From Oceanococcus atlanticus (GTDB taxonomy: Bacteria > Pseudomonadota > Gammaproteobacteria > Nevskiales > Oceanococcaceae): 64,000 nucleotides of DNA. A program made the translations under genes and the position numbers. The first letter of the stretch is position 1; the number at the start of each line of letters is the position of its first letter. Positions 35,185 through 44,748 of this stretch are shown piece after piece. Where the stretch lies: positions 62,001 to 126,000 of the forward strand of contig NZ_AQQV01000004.1 of NCBI RefSeq assembly GCF_002088235.1, given 5' to 3'. The notes under the pieces were generated by a model. It was not told the origin of the DNA, ran no database searches, and worked only from the letters and a program-made list of their open reading frames with translations.

Positions 35185-35298
35185 TGGTTTCCGTAACAAA
35201 AGGTGGGCGGACTACGCCTGTACACCTCAGTCTTACACAAACAAGGTCAAATCAGTTTGGCCGGTGTGCTTCGCGCCGATACGGCGCTGGCTGGACAG

Positions 35299-36447
35299 CT
35301 AGGCGCTCTGGCTGCTGACAACGCGCAGAGCGTGACTGCGGGTGGCCAGGGCGCAGCGGTTCTTGCCTTTGCGCTTCGCGCTGTACATCGCGGCGTCAGC
35401 CGCGGCGATGAGCGACTTGGCATCCTGGGCGTGATCCGGTGACACGGCGACCCCGATGCTTGCACCGATCTGCAGTTCGGCATCGGCGTACCGCATGGGC
35501 ACGGCAATGGTCTGGATCAGCTTTTCCGCAACATCAACGGCTTGCTCCATGATCGCCAAGCCTTGCAGGATAACGATGAACTCGTCGCCGCCCTGCCGGG
35601 CAATTGTGTCGTCAATGCGCAGGGTGCGTGTGCAGCGCTGCGATACGGTGCGCAGCACCATATCGCCGGCATCGTGCCCGTAACGGTCGTTGACCTGCTT
35701 GAAGCCATCCAGATCGATGAACAATACGGCCACCTTGCGTCCCTGGCGTGGGACGCGAATCAGCGCTTGCTCCAGTCGATCCATGGCCATGGCGCTGCGC
35801 GGGATGCCCGTGAGTTCGTCAATCTTGGCCAGGCGCTCATTTTCCTCGCGTTGGCGGTCAAGCTCGCGGCTGAGATCAACTACGGTATGGCTGAGGTTGG
35901 AGACCGCGCTGAATACCACCAGCGGAAGTACCACGGTGGCGATCAGCAGTGTGGCCCAGGATGCCGGCTCAGTGATGTAGGCATTGGCATCAAAAGCCAG
36001 TGCAAGAAAGCCGCTGGAGTAGGCCACGCCAAACAGGGCCACGACCACACAGACGCCCGCGATGGCGACGAGGCCGGCGCGCTCTGAATAGAGCACGCTG
36101 ATCAGCAACGCACTGGTCACCAGCCACCACGTGCCCGCGCCCAGCAAGCCCAGCGATTTCAGCCCCATCAAGCCCACCGCCCAGAACAGCGCGATGGCAA
36201 TGTGGGATTTGATATGTGTAGCAATGCGCCGCCGGTTCCAATAGGTGGCCAGGGCGATGCCGCCCAGCAGCAAATGCACACCATAAAGCGGTAACCAACC
36301 GGTGGAGAAGGTGCGCGAGATAGAGATGGGCACGCCCAGCACGGCCAGCAGGCAGATCCCCGACCAGATGCGATTCACCATTTGATCGCGGACCTGGTCC
36401 AGTTCGTGATCAAGATCTCGGGACAACGACGGTGTGGTGTCTTGCAC
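35299..36447 (-). CDS. Membrane diguanylate cyclase (GGDEF)
   Basis: Protein of 382 residues with five to six transmembrane helices in residues 28-185 that match no sensor domain I can name, a short coiled coil (LSRELDRQREENERLAKID), and a GGDEF domain (205-375). The active motif GGDEF (286-290) and the inhibitory I-site RxxD (RIDD, 277-280) are both intact, so it should make cyclic di-GMP with product feedback. The metal site (LFIDLDGFKQVND) and the nucleotide-binding GHDAGD are present. The start is GTG at 36447; an ATG at codon 23 is an alternative. Divergent from two response regulators. Confidence 0.92.
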   Translation of the reverse strand: MQDTTPSLSRDLDHELDQVRDQMVNRIWSGICLLAVLGVPISISRTFSTGWLPLYGVHLLLGGIALATYWNRRRIATHIKSHIAIALFWAVGLMGLKSLGLLGAGTWWLVTSALLISVLYSERAGLVAIAGVCVVVALFGVAYSSGFLALAFDANAYITEPASWATLLIATVVLPLVVFSAVSNLSHTVVDLSRELDRQREENERLAKIDELTGIPRSAMAMDRLEQALIRVPRQGRKVAVLFIDLDGFKQVNDRYGHDAGDMVLRTVSQRCTRTLRIDDTIARQGGDEFIVILQGLAIMEQAVDVAEKLIQTIAVPMRYADAELQIGASIGVAVSPDHAQDAKSLIAAADAAMYSAKRKGKNRCALATRSHALRVVSSQSA

Positions 36448-36668
36448 GTCTTTGGCCTGCGCTGAAGGAGCGCGCAGTGTGAGAAAAAGCGTGTGAAAAC
36501 AAGGTGAAGTATTGGTTTGGTCGGTTCTGTTGATGTTTTGAGGTTGGTGCGGTTTAACGAATTGTTGACACCAAGCTGCGCATGATCTGCGGTTTGATCA
36601 CCGACTAACGGGTTCCCACCTCAGCGCTGGGAGCGTTAAACAATCATCACTTGTGTTGGGATGCGCAT

Positions 36669-37085
36669 ATGACACCAAAACTTGGCGAAGTCTTGCTGGT
36701 AGATGACTACGATGCGGACAATTTCATGCACGAAATGCTGTTTGATGAGATGGGCGTGAGTGAACGGGTTACGGTTGCCACGAACGGCAAGGAAGCCATT
36801 GAGTACCTGACGACGCCCAAGAATGGCCAGTACCCGCGCCCCGAGCTGATTTTGCTTGATATCAACATGCCCATCATGAACGGTTGGGACTTTCTGAAGG
36901 CGTATCAGTCGCTGGATGACAATGCCCGTGGTGATGTGGTTCTGATGATGGTGACCACGTCGCTCAACCCCGATGATCGCGAAGCTGCGCGATCGAATCC
37001 CGACATCAATGACTTTGTAACCAAGGCCTTGAGCGAGGACTCACTGAACAATCTGCTGCGCAAACATTTTCCGAACCGGTTCTAG
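36669..37085 (+). CDS. Single-domain response regulator (CheY/Rcp1-like)
   Basis: One receiver domain of 138 residues and no output domain. Seen: the acidic pair Asp12-Asp13 (LLVDDYDAD), the phosphoacceptor Asp64 in LILLDINMPIMNGWDF, the switch Thr97 in MMVTTS and Lys119 in FVTKAL. The extended loop before the acceptor (TTPKNGQYPRPEL) is typical of Rcp1-type regulators, which pair with hybrid or phytochrome-like kinases. No kinase gene is in the window. The ATG at 36669 is used; the frame opens a few codons earlier. A 221-bp gap to the diguanylate cyclase holds both promoters, but I see no clear hexamers. Confidence 0.9.
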   Translation: MTPKLGEVLLVDDYDADNFMHEMLFDEMGVSERVTVATNGKEAIEYLTTPKNGQYPRPELILLDINMPIMNGWDFLKAYQSLDDNARGDVVLMMVTTSLNPDDREAARSNPDINDFVTKALSEDSLNNLLRKHFPNRF

Positions 37086-37162
37086 GATCTGACTGATAGT
37101 TAACAGAATCTTCATGTCGCAGTAGCGATTCTGATCGCAGATATTTTCAGGGGATTTCAGCC

Positions 37163-38116
37163 ATGCATCTGCTTGTCGTCGACGATTGCCCAACGGATCA
37201 GCAAATCATCAAGAACTGTGTCGAAGAGGCCATGCCGCACGCCATGTTGACGCTGCGCAGTGATTGCACCGAGCTGGCCCAGTTGCTGGGCGCCAGTGCG
37301 GTGGATTGTGTCTTGCTCGACAACAACCTGCCGACGGCGAGTGGCCTGGGTGTTCTGAATGCCTTCAAGAGCAGTGCTTCAAACCGTTATCCACCCATTG
37401 TGATGCTGACCGGCACGGGCAATGAGGCGGTCGCTGTGGAGGCGCTAAAGCTTGGGGCCGCTGATTACCTGAGCAAGAACGGTCTGTCGCCCGAGGGCCT
37501 GTCCAAAGCTGTAAGAGGGGCCATCGACGGGCATCGATTGCGCACGCAGTTGCAACGGCACCACGACAGCCTGTCACGCATGAGCATGCTGGATACCCAG
37601 ACGGGGCTGCGCAACCGCGCCGCCTTTGAAGACCGGCTTGAGCATCTGGTTGATAGCGCCGAGCGTTACGGGCGTGCTTTTGCCCTGCTGGTGATGGATC
37701 TGGTGCAGGTGGCGCCACAAGAGGTACCGGTGGCTTGTGATGCGTACATGCCGGAGGTGGCGCAACGGGTGCGCGCGGTGCTGAGAAGCTGTGACTTGAC
37801 CTTCCGCCTGGACCAAAACCGGCTCGCCGTGCTGATGGAGACGGGCGGCAAATCACCACAGGTGAGCGATATTGCGAAGCGTGCCATCAAAAGCATGAGG
37901 CAGCCGATTCGCTTCAAGGATACCGATGTGTTTTTCGAACTCGCCGTGGGTGCGGCCAGCTATCCGGAAAGCGCATGGGAATCAACTGGATTGATTCGCG
38001 CGGCGGATCGCTCGCTGGAGCTTGCCAAGGCCAGCGGATCTGGTTTTGAGGAGGCGCTGAAGCGACCTGCGGTAAAGCAACGCTCCTGGTTCAAATTGCG
38101 CAGCCCAGCGGCCTGA
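37163..38116 (+). CDS. Response regulator with a degenerate GGDEF domain
   Basis: Protein of 317 residues. The receiver domain (1-120) is intact: Asp7-Asp8, acceptor Asp53 (LLDNNLPTASG), Thr83 and Lys105. A GGDEF-like domain follows from about residue 143 (MLDTQTGLRNRAAFEDRL). The signature position reads DQNRL (217-221) instead of GGDEF, and the metal site reads VMDLVQV, so it should not make cyclic di-GMP. It could bind GTP or c-di-GMP or act by contacts. It lies 77 bp after the single-domain regulator, in the same direction, so the two are probably co-transcribed. Confidence 0.88.
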   Translation: MHLLVVDDCPTDQQIIKNCVEEAMPHAMLTLRSDCTELAQLLGASAVDCVLLDNNLPTASGLGVLNAFKSSASNRYPPIVMLTGTGNEAVAVEALKLGAADYLSKNGLSPEGLSKAVRGAIDGHRLRTQLQRHHDSLSRMSMLDTQTGLRNRAAFEDRLEHLVDSAERYGRAFALLVMDLVQVAPQEVPVACDAYMPEVAQRVRAVLRSCDLTFRLDQNRLAVLMETGGKSPQVSDIAKRAIKSMRQPIRFKDTDVFFELAVGAASYPESAWESTGLIRAADRSLELAKASGSGFEEALKRPAVKQRSWFKLRSPAA

Positions 38117-38156
38117 GTTGAGTAGGCCCGGCAAGGTTTGCTGCTGGGCAACATGC

Positions 38157-38684
38157 TTACATGCTGGAGCTGCCGCCGTTCGGGAAGCTGGGGCCGTTCT
38201 GCTGCCATGACTCAACCTTGCCCAGTACCATCTGTTCCATGTCGCGCTTGAACTGTACGACCCGTGCACGCAGGTCCTCATCAGCGGTCGCCAGAATCTG
38301 CGCCGCGAGAATGCCGGCGTTCTTGGCGCCGTTGATGGCCACCGTTGCGACTGGCACGCCAGGTGGCATCTGCACGATCGACAGCAGCGAATCCTGACCG
38401 CTCAAGCTTGAGGTTTTGACCGGAACGCCGATCACCGGTAATTCAGTCATGGCTGCTGCCATGCCTGGCAGATGTGCGGCCCCGCCGGCACCGGCAATGA
38501 TGACCTTGAGACCGCGTTGCTGAGCGCTGCGGGCGTAGTCGTAGAGCCGTTCAGGGGTGCGGTGAGCCGACACGATCGTCATCTCGTAGCCAACCTTCAG
38601 TGTCTGCAAGCTGTCAGCTGCAGCCTGCATGACCGGCAGGTCCGAATCACTGCCCATGATGATGCCGACGCGAATTTCGCTCAT
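38157..38684 (-). CDS. purE: PurE, N5-carboxyaminoimidazole ribonucleotide mutase
   Basis: Enzyme of 175 residues that moves the carboxyl group from N5-CAIR to C4 in purine synthesis. Seen: [45 protein letters not shown] and the [20 protein letters not shown] region, all class I PurE signatures with the catalytic histidine in SAHR. It partners purK, whose stop it overlaps by four bases. It ends 40 bp from the end of the convergent response regulator. Confidence 0.97.
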   Translation of the reverse strand: MSEIRVGIIMGSDSDLPVMQAAADSLQTLKVGYEMTIVSAHRTPERLYDYARSAQQRGLKVIIAGAGGAAHLPGMAAAMTELPVIGVPVKTSSLSGQDSLLSIVQMPPGVPVATVAINGAKNAGILAAQILATADEDLRARVVQFKRDMEQMVLGKVESWQQNGPSFPNGGSSSM

Positions 38685-39838
38685 AGCGGCTGTTCTCCAA
38701 CGATTTTGATGGTCTGGCTCACGGCCGAGGCGCGCTCGTTGGCCAGCTCGAGGGTCGGCGCTGTCACTGTGATGTGGCCCATTTTCCGATGCGGTTTGGT
38801 CTCGGCTTTGCCGTAAAGCTGGACGGCCACACCGGGCACCTTGAGGCTGTCGGCCAGACCCTGAATCACCGGGCGTCCGGTGTAACCTGGTTCGCCAAGC
38901 AAGTTGAGCATCACGGCCGGCTGAAGCAAATCCGTGGCGCCCAGCGGCAAATTGGTGACGGTGCGCAGGTGCTGCTCGAACTGGTCGGTCACGCTCGCTT
39001 CAATCGTGTAGTGGCCGGAGTTGTGCGTGCGCGGGGCTATCTCGTTGACCAGCAACTCACCAGCGTCCGTCAGGAACAACTCCACGCCGAAGATGCCAAT
39101 GCCGTCGATCGCTTCAACGGTGCGAACCGCAAGCGCTTGCGCGGCCTCGGTGGTGGCGTCGTCGATGCGGGCCGGCACCAGCAGCCGGTCCAGGATGTTT
39201 TCGCCGCTGCTGAACTCCATCTCGACCACCGGGTAGCAGCGCACGTCGCCGTCCTGGCCTCGCGCCACCATCACCGCAAGCTCTTTGCTCGCCTGGACAA
39301 AGCGTTCGACCAGGCCGGGCGCTTTCAAGCAGTTGTCGAAATCCGCCGCGCTTTTCATCACCGCAACACCGCGACCGTCGTAACCACCGCGGCGGGTTTT
39401 CTGAACCAGTGGGTAGCCAAAAGCTTCGAATGCGGCTGGGTCAGGCTCTGGCATGTCGATGAAATCCGAGGTCGGGATTCCGTTTCGGGCGAACAGCTGT
39501 TTCTGCCGGTATTTATCCTGAATCTCGGCCAACAACCTGGGCGATGGAAAAATCTTGTGCCCCTCATCCTCCAGCGCAATCAAGGTGTCGGTGTCGATGT
39601 CCTCAATTTCGAAGGTGGTCACCGTGGTGGATTCAACCAGCTCGCGCAGTCGCGCGGGGTCGTGATAGTTGCCCACAATCTGGTGTCCGGCCAGTTGGCC
39701 GGCCGGGGAATTCAGGTAGGGGTCCAGTACCACCACTTCACATCCCAAACGGTGCGCGGCCATGACCAGCATGCGGCCGAGCTGCCCGCCGCCGATGACG
39801 CCCACGCGGGCGATGGGATAGGGATAGGAATCCAGCAT
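38681..39838 (-). CDS. purK: PurK, N5-carboxyaminoimidazole ribonucleotide synthetase
   Basis: ATP-grasp enzyme of 385 residues that makes N5-CAIR from AIR, bicarbonate and ATP. Seen: [20 protein letters not shown] at the N-terminus, [15 protein letters not shown], the ATP-grasp core [30 protein letters not shown]-type segment and the metal-binding [20 protein letters not shown]. The frame opens with a GTG at 39871, but the ATG at 39838 is preferred for the usual short lead before the nucleotide fold. First gene of purKE. Confidence 0.96.
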   Translation of the reverse strand: MLDSYPYPIARVGVIGGGQLGRMLVMAAHRLGCEVVVLDPYLNSPAGQLAGHQIVGNYHDPARLRELVESTTVTTFEIEDIDTDTLIALEDEGHKIFPSPRLLAEIQDKYRQKQLFARNGIPTSDFIDMPEPDPAAFEAFGYPLVQKTRRGGYDGRGVAVMKSAADFDNCLKAPGLVERFVQASKELAVMVARGQDGDVRCYPVVEMEFSSGENILDRLLVPARIDDATTEAAQALAVRTVEAIDGIGIFGVELFLTDAGELLVNEIAPRTHNSGHYTIEASVTDQFEQHLRTVTNLPLGATDLLQPAVMLNLLGEPGYTGRPVIQGLADSLKVPGVAVQLYGKAETKPHRKMGHITVTAPTLELANERASAVSQTIKIVGEQPL

Positions 39839-39993
39839 GAATTTATTCTTGAAAGCGGTTAGAGCTGACACATTATCCCTGAAAATCTGGTGTTTTTCCG
39901 GGGAAATCCCGCATCTGTGACCATGTTTGGCATGGTCGCTACCGGATTGGCGCTGCGTACGTCAGATCAGAGCGCTGCCGGGTGGTGGCTCGA

Positions 39994-40029
39994 CAAAAAG
40001 GCCTTGCGCGAAAGATCACGCAAGGCCTT
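39994..40029 (-). terminator. Rho-independent terminator after tRNA-Ile2
   Basis: On the minus strand, an 11-bp stem AAGGCCTTGCG/CGCAAGGCCTT with a 10-base loop is followed by TTTTTGTC. It begins 7 bases after the tRNA 3' end. Confidence 0.82.
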
Positions 40030-40035
40030 CGTGAT

Positions 40036-40112
<77 letters not shown>

Positions 40113-40253
40113 TCGTTAGATCAAACATCGGGCATCCTGCCCGCGTTTGCGGCCAGAAACCCGGCGCAGGTCCGGGTTTCTTTTCGCCGCCATGCGGCGT
40201 TGGGCCATTCATGGCCCCATCTTGATGTGGCCATGGATTCCCGCAGGTGCGAA
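40113..40253 (-). repeat. rpoD-tRNA spacer with three inverted repeats
   Basis: This 141-bp spacer holds three hairpins: GAAACCCGG/CCGGGTTTC (40156-40180), CGCCGC/GCGGCG (about 40185-40199) and GGCCAT/ATGGCC (about 40203-40216). None is followed by a T-run on the minus strand, so rpoD may read through into the tRNA, with the hairpins serving as processing or stabilising structures. The first hairpin is followed by TTTT on the plus strand. Confidence 0.5.
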
Positions 40254-42089
40254 CTAGCTCTCGTCGAGGAAGCTGCGCAGGTGCTGGGCGCGGCTGGGAT
40301 GGCGCAATTTGCGCAGGGCCTTGGCTTCGATCTGACGGATGCGTTCGCGGGTCACGTCGAACTGTTTGCCCACTTCCTCAAGGGTGTGGTCGGTGTTCAG
40401 TTCGATGCCGAAGCGCATGCGCAGCACCTTGGCTTCGCGCGGGGTCAGGGTAGCCAGGATATCGTGGGTGGTTTCCTGCAGGGATTCCACGGTGGCGGAA
40501 TCCAGCGGAGCCACGGCATTGGCGTCTTCGATGAAGTCGCCCAGGTGCGAATCTTCGTCGTCGCCGATCGGGGTTTCCATGGAGATCGGCTCTTTGGCGA
40601 TCTTCATCACCTTGCGCACTTTATCTTCCGGCATTTCCATGCGTTCAGACAGCTCTTCCGGGGTCGCTTCGCGGCCCATCTCCTGCAGCATCTGGCGGCT
40701 GATGCGATTGAGTTTGTTGATGGTCTCAATCATGTGCACCGGAATACGGATGGTGCGTGCCTGGTCAGCGATGGAGCGGGTGATCGCCTGACGAATCCAC
40801 CAGGTCGCGTAGGTGGAGAATTTGAAGCCGCGACGGAACTCGAATTTGTCGACCGCTTTCATCAAACCAATGTTGCCTTCCTGAATCAGGTCCAGGAACT
40901 GCAGGCCGCGGTTGGTGTACTTCTTGGCAATGGAAATCACCAGGCGAAGGTTGGCCTCAACCATTTCCTTCTTGGCGCGGCGTGCTTTGGCTTCACCGAT
41001 CGACATGCGGCGGTGAATTTCCTTGATTTCCGAGGTCGGCAGCAGGGTATCGGCTTCGACCTGCAGCATACGGCCCTGCAGGTCGAGCAGTTCATCCTGG
41101 TGCTGGCCAATGCGCGAGGAGTACTTGCGCTTGGCGCGGATCAGCTTTTCGATCCAGGCCGCATTGGTGGCGTTCTTGGGGAACTGCTTGATGAAGTCGG
41201 CGCGTGCCATGCCGGCGTCGCGCACGATGATGCGCATCATGTCGCGTTCGATCTCGCGGATCGCGGCAACCTGATTGCGGATGTTGTCGGTGATCTCGTC
41301 GGTGACCTTGGGCGGCAGCTTCAGGCTCATGAACACCGGCACCAGAGCGGCTTGCGCAGCTTTGGTTTCTTTGTGCTGGTAGCCCTTTTTCTCGAGCTTA
41401 TCCATGAACACATCGAACAGGGCCTGCAGCTTGGCAAAGGCTTCTTCGACTTCTTCCGGGTCGGGGCCGGTGTCAGCCGGCGGCTCGACATCTTCGTCGG
41501 AGTTCTCGGCTTCTTCGGCAGCTGCCAGCGCGCTGGCAGAGCCAGGGCCGGTCAGCGGGTCGCCGGTTTCGGGGTCAACAAAACCGACGATCAAATCGGT
41601 GATGCGGCGCTCGCCTTCCTTGTACGCGGCAAAATGCTCGAGCAGAATGGCCACGGTTTCAGGATGCGCGATAAGCGCTTGCATGGCTTCGGCCAGGCCT
41701 TCCTCAATGCGCTTGGCAATGCGGATTTCACCTTCGCGGTCGAGCAGTTCCACGCTACCCATCTCGCGCATGTACATGCGCACGGGGTCGGTGGTACGGC
41801 CGAACTCGGCATCCAGTGCAGCCAGCGTGGCGACGGCTTCTTCGGTTTCTTCATCGTCGTCGTCGATGTCCGCAGCGGCGGCATCGGACAACAGCATTTC
41901 TTCCTCGTCCGGCGCTTCTTCGTGCACCTGAATACCGAGGTTGTTGAGCTGCGAGATGATTTCTTCGATCTGCTCCGGATCGACGAAGTCATCCGGCAAG
42001 TGGTCGTTGACCTCGGCATACGTCAGGTAGCCGCGTTCCTTGCCCTGGGCAATCAGAAGCTTAAGCTTTGATTGTTTTTCTACACTCAT
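40254..42089 (-). CDS. rpoD: RpoD, primary sigma factor sigma-70
   Basis: Housekeeping sigma factor of 611 residues. Seen in order: region 1.1 ([24 protein letters not shown]), region 1.2 ([29 protein letters not shown]), an acidic nonconserved insert (about 175-215), regions 2.1-2.4 ([59 protein letters not shown]), regions 3.0-3.1 ([20 protein letters not shown]), and region 4.2 ending in [19 protein letters not shown]. The ATG at 42089 matches the family start. It ends the rpsU-yqeY-dnaG-rpoD run but also has its own promoter. Confidence 0.97.
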   Translation of the reverse strand: MSVEKQSKLKLLIAQGKERGYLTYAEVNDHLPDDFVDPEQIEEIISQLNNLGIQVHEEAPDEEEMLLSDAAAADIDDDDEETEEAVATLAALDAEFGRTTDPVRMYMREMGSVELLDREGEIRIAKRIEEGLAEAMQALIAHPETVAILLEHFAAYKEGERRITDLIVGFVDPETGDPLTGPGSASALAAAEEAENSDEDVEPPADTGPDPEEVEEAFAKLQALFDVFMDKLEKKGYQHKETKAAQAALVPVFMSLKLPPKVTDEITDNIRNQVAAIREIERDMMRIIVRDAGMARADFIKQFPKNATNAAWIEKLIRAKRKYSSRIGQHQDELLDLQGRMLQVEADTLLPTSEIKEIHRRMSIGEAKARRAKKEMVEANLRLVISIAKKYTNRGLQFLDLIQEGNIGLMKAVDKFEFRRGFKFSTYATWWIRQAITRSIADQARTIRIPVHMIETINKLNRISRQMLQEMGREATPEELSERMEMPEDKVRKVMKIAKEPISMETPIGDDEDSHLGDFIEDANAVAPLDSATVESLQETTHDILATLTPREAKVLRMRFGIELNTDHTLEEVGKQFDVTRERIRQIEAKALRKLRHPSRAQHLRSFLDES

Positions 42090-42161
42090 GGAGTCTGGGG
42101 TTCCCGCTGGGAGAGCGGCGCTGAACGTGCAGCGCGCGCACTGAGGCAAAATAAAACTACA

Positions 42162-42170
42162 ATTATACCA
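42162..42170 (-). promoter_or_regulatory. Extended -10 promoter of rpoD
   Basis: On the minus strand: TG-G-TATAAT, a perfect -10 hexamer with the TGn extension, about 73 bases upstream of the rpoD ATG in the 158-bp gap after dnaG. No good -35 hexamer stands 16-18 bp upstream, which suits an extended -10 promoter. Predicted start near 42155. Confidence 0.65.
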
Positions 42171-42247
42171 AAAGTGGGCATTCCATCCCACCATTGTGGT
42201 GCATTTTCGACCTGCATCCTGGGTCTTTTACGGTGCCGACCATCGTT

Positions 42248-43963
42248 CTATTCAGATGGTTTTTCGCGCTTTTGGTTCAAGGCTTTAAGACGCGCTTTGC
42301 CGTCTTCGTCGAGTCGTCCATGACGCGCGGCGTCGAGCAACAGTTCCAATTCGCTCTTGCGCGACTCGCGGCGCAACTTCTCGCAGGTGGCCACGAACTC
42401 GATAATGGCCGGTTCTTCGTCAATTTCCGGGTCGACCAGCGACAACCGCTCCAGAATCTCGTGCTCGGCGCGACCGGCGTAACTGTTGATCAGGGCCGCA
42501 CAGTGCATGTGGGGGTGCTCGTGCACGCGGTCAAGCAATTCGCTGAGCAGTGCGGCGCCGGCGACGCTGCTGGCGGCCAGGCCTTCAACATCGCTGAAGG
42601 CTTCGGCGCAGCGCGGGTAGGTCAGCAGCAGGGCGATGGCCCGGCGCACGGGTGTCATGCGCTGCGGGGCCTGAATCTGCCGACGCTGCACCTCGCGCTC
42701 GGGCGCTGGGCCGACCAGCTCATTCACGGCTTTGCCGCTGAGGCCGGCGCGTTGTTCCAGCGATTGCATCATCAGGGCACGAAAGGCCGGTGCATCGATG
42801 GGCGCCAGCACCTTCTTGGCTTCGTTGAGCAGAGCAGCACGGCCTTCGGCGCTGCTTAGGTCGAGGCGCGCCTCGAGTCGTTCCAGCAGACGTTGTGACA
42901 GCGGGGTGGCGTCGTTCAGGCGCTGCTGGAAGCCTTCGGCGCCGTCGCGGTGCAGCAGGCTGTCGGGATCTTCGCCGTCAGGCAGGAACAAAAAGCGGAT
43001 GTTCATGCCGTCGGTCAGCACCGACAGGCACACATCCAGGGCCCGCTCGGCCGCGCGCAGGCCGGCCGCATCACCGTCGAAGCAGAACACGATGCGCGGG
43101 CTTTGTCGGCTGAGCAGGCGCAGGTGATCGCTGCTGGTTGCCGTGCCCAGGGTTGCAACAGCCTGGGTGAAGCCGAATTGAGCCAGGGCAATGACATCCA
43201 TGTAGCCTTCGACCACGATGACCTGATCCAGGCTGGCGTTGGCCTGCTTGGCTTCGTACAGACCGTAGGCCATAGCGCCTTTGTGGAACACCGGTGTTTC
43301 GGGTGAATTCAGGTACTTGGCCGGGTCATCGTCGAGGGTGCGGCCGCCAAATGCGACCACGCGACCGCGCGGGTCGCGAATGGGGAACATCAGGCGGTTG
43401 CGAAAACGGTCATAGACCTTGCCGTCATCCTTGCGCACCACCAGTCCGGCGTTGTCGGCATCGTCCAGCGGGCTTAGCTTGGCGCTGAGAAAGTCCCAGC
43501 CGGGCGGTGCAAAACCGAGCTCGAAGCGCTGGATCATGTCGGCGCTGACGCCGCGCTTGTCCAGGTAGCGCATGGCCTCGCTGTCGGCGGTCAGCTGTTC
43601 CCGGAAGCGCGCGTGGGCGCGGTCCAGTATGGCGTACAGGGCCTTGTTGCGGGCAGCGCCGGCGTCGCCACCCCGGCGCGGTACTTCGACTCCGACCATG
43701 CCGGCCAGCACCTCGACCGCGGCAGGGAAGTCGAGGCGGTCGAAATCCATCACGAAACGCAGGGCATGGCCATGCGCGCCGCAACCGAAGCAGTGATAGA
43801 ACTGCTTGTGCGGCACCACGTGGAAGGAGGGGGTTTTTTCGTTGTGGAAAGGGCAGCAGCCCTTCCATTCACGACCCGCGCGCTTGAGATCAACGCGCGG
43901 ACGGATCACTTCAACAATGTCGGTCCGGGCCAGGAGATCGTCGATGAAATCCTGAGGAATCAA
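42248..43963 (-). CDS. dnaG: DnaG, DNA primase
   Basis: Primase of 571 residues that makes RNA primers at the replication fork. Seen: the CHC2 zinc ribbon (Cys37, His40, Cys58, Cys61), the RNA polymerase basic region GFAPPGWDFL, the TOPRIM core (VIVVEGYMDVIAL and FCFDGDAAGLRAAERAL), and a helical C-terminal DnaB-binding domain from about residue 430. The start is a TTG at 43963 (LIPQDFIDDLLARTDIVEVI), which aligns with the family N-terminus; there is no ATG or GTG nearby. The gap to yqeY is 4 bp. Confidence 0.95.
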   Translation of the reverse strand: MIPQDFIDDLLARTDIVEVIRPRVDLKRAGREWKGCCPFHNEKTPSFHVVPHKQFYHCFGCGAHGHALRFVMDFDRLDFPAAVEVLAGMVGVEVPRRGGDAGAARNKALYAILDRAHARFREQLTADSEAMRYLDKRGVSADMIQRFELGFAPPGWDFLSAKLSPLDDADNAGLVVRKDDGKVYDRFRNRLMFPIRDPRGRVVAFGGRTLDDDPAKYLNSPETPVFHKGAMAYGLYEAKQANASLDQVIVVEGYMDVIALAQFGFTQAVATLGTATSSDHLRLLSRQSPRIVFCFDGDAAGLRAAERALDVCLSVLTDGMNIRFLFLPDGEDPDSLLHRDGAEGFQQRLNDATPLSQRLLERLEARLDLSSAEGRAALLNEAKKVLAPIDAPAFRALMMQSLEQRAGLSGKAVNELVGPAPEREVQRRQIQAPQRMTPVRRAIALLLTYPRCAEAFSDVEGLAASSVAGAALLSELLDRVHEHPHMHCAALINSYAGRAEHEILERLSLVDPEIDEEPAIIEFVATCEKLRRESRKSELELLLDAARHGRLDEDGKARLKALNQKREKPSE

Positions 43964-43967
43964 CCCG

Positions 43968-44414
43968 TTAGCTGGTCAGTCTGGCCTTGACCAACTGACT
44001 GACCTTGCCCATGTCGGCCTGGCCAGCCGCGCGCGGCTTGATCAGGCCCATGACCTTGCCCATATCCTGAGGGCCGGCAGCGCCAGCCTCAGCAATGCAG
44101 CTGTCGACCAGTGCGGCGAGTTCGTCATCGCTCAGCTGGGCTGGCAGATAAACTTCCAGCAGTGCGGCTTCAGCGACTTCTTTCTCGGCCAGCTCAGGGC
44201 GACCGCCATCGTCATATTGCTTGGCGGCATCGCGTCGCTGTTTGATCAGCTTTTCGACCAGGCTCAATACATCGCCGTCCGCCAGCTCGACGCGTTCATC
44301 AACTTCACGTTGCTTGATCGCCGCCGAGAGCATGCGCAGGGTCGCGAGCTTGTCCTGCTCGCGGGCCCGCATGGCGGTTTTGATGTCGTCCTGAATCCGG
44401 GCGCGCAGACTCAT
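43968..44414 (-). CDS. yqeY: YqeY, GatB/YqeY-domain protein
   Basis: Helical protein of 148 residues. Seen: LRARIQDDIKTAMRAREQDKLATLRMLSAAIKQREVD at the N-terminus and the tRNA-binding-like C-terminal part (LPAQLSDDELAALVDSCIAE, GKVMGLIKPRAAGQADMGKVSQLVKARL). The latter resembles the tail domain of the GatB amidotransferase subunit. It is often found between rpsU and dnaG, as here, but its function is not settled. It follows rpsU by 8 bp. Confidence 0.93.
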   Translation of the reverse strand: MSLRARIQDDIKTAMRAREQDKLATLRMLSAAIKQREVDERVELADGDVLSLVEKLIKQRRDAAKQYDDGGRPELAEKEVAEAALLEVYLPAQLSDDELAALVDSCIAEAGAAGPQDMGKVMGLIKPRAAGQADMGKVSQLVKARLTS

Positions 44415-44422
44415 CGCGCGCC

Positions 44423-44638
44423 TCAGTACATGCGCTGGCGGCGCGTGATCTCGCGGGACAGTTTCTTGGCGTGGCGCTTGACCGCAGCGGCGCGTTTGCG
44501 CTTGCGTTCCTGGCTCGGCTTTTCAAAAAATTCTTTGCGACGGACGTCGGTCAGAACACCGGCTTTTTCGCAGGAACGCTTGAAACGACGCAGGGCCACT
44601 TCAAACGGCTCGTTTTCCTTGACTTTTACGCTTGGCAT
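44423..44638 (-). CDS. rpsU: Ribosomal protein S21
   Basis: Small-subunit protein of 71 residues, the typical S21 length. Seen: [43 protein letters not shown] followed by a lysine/arginine-rich RNA-binding tail. It is needed for mRNA engagement at initiation. The frame opens 13 codons earlier, but the ATG at 44638 is the conserved start. First gene of the macromolecular-synthesis cluster. Confidence 0.97.
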   Translation of the reverse strand: MPSVKVKENEPFEVALRRFKRSCEKAGVLTDVRRKEFFEKPSQERKRKRAAAVKRHAKKLSREITRRQRMY

Positions 44639-44664
44639 GCAGGCTTCAACTAATCGGATAGAAA

Positions 44665-44687
44665 TTCCGCCGGACACACTGGCGGAA
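44665..44687 (-). promoter_or_regulatory. Hairpin in the rpsU leader
   Basis: On the minus strand, TTCCGCC-AGTGTGTCC-GGCGGAA followed by TTTCTAT. The perfect 7-bp stem ends 26 bases before the rpsU ATG and would lie within the leader. The T-run is short, so it may be a weak attenuator or a stability element rather than a full terminator. Confidence 0.45.
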
Positions 44688-44698
44688 AAAGGGCGCAG

Positions 44699-44727
44699 AT
44701 TTTACGCAGCATCGGCGCCGAACACAA
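44699..44727 (-). promoter_or_regulatory. Promoter of the rpsU cluster
   Basis: On the minus strand: TTGTGT (44722-44727), 17-bp spacer, TAAAAT (44699-44704). Predicted start near 44692, giving a leader of about 54 bases. It lies in the 110-bp gap shared with divergent tsaD. Confidence 0.6.
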
Positions 44728-44748
44728 CCATGCCTGCAATCTGCCAAA

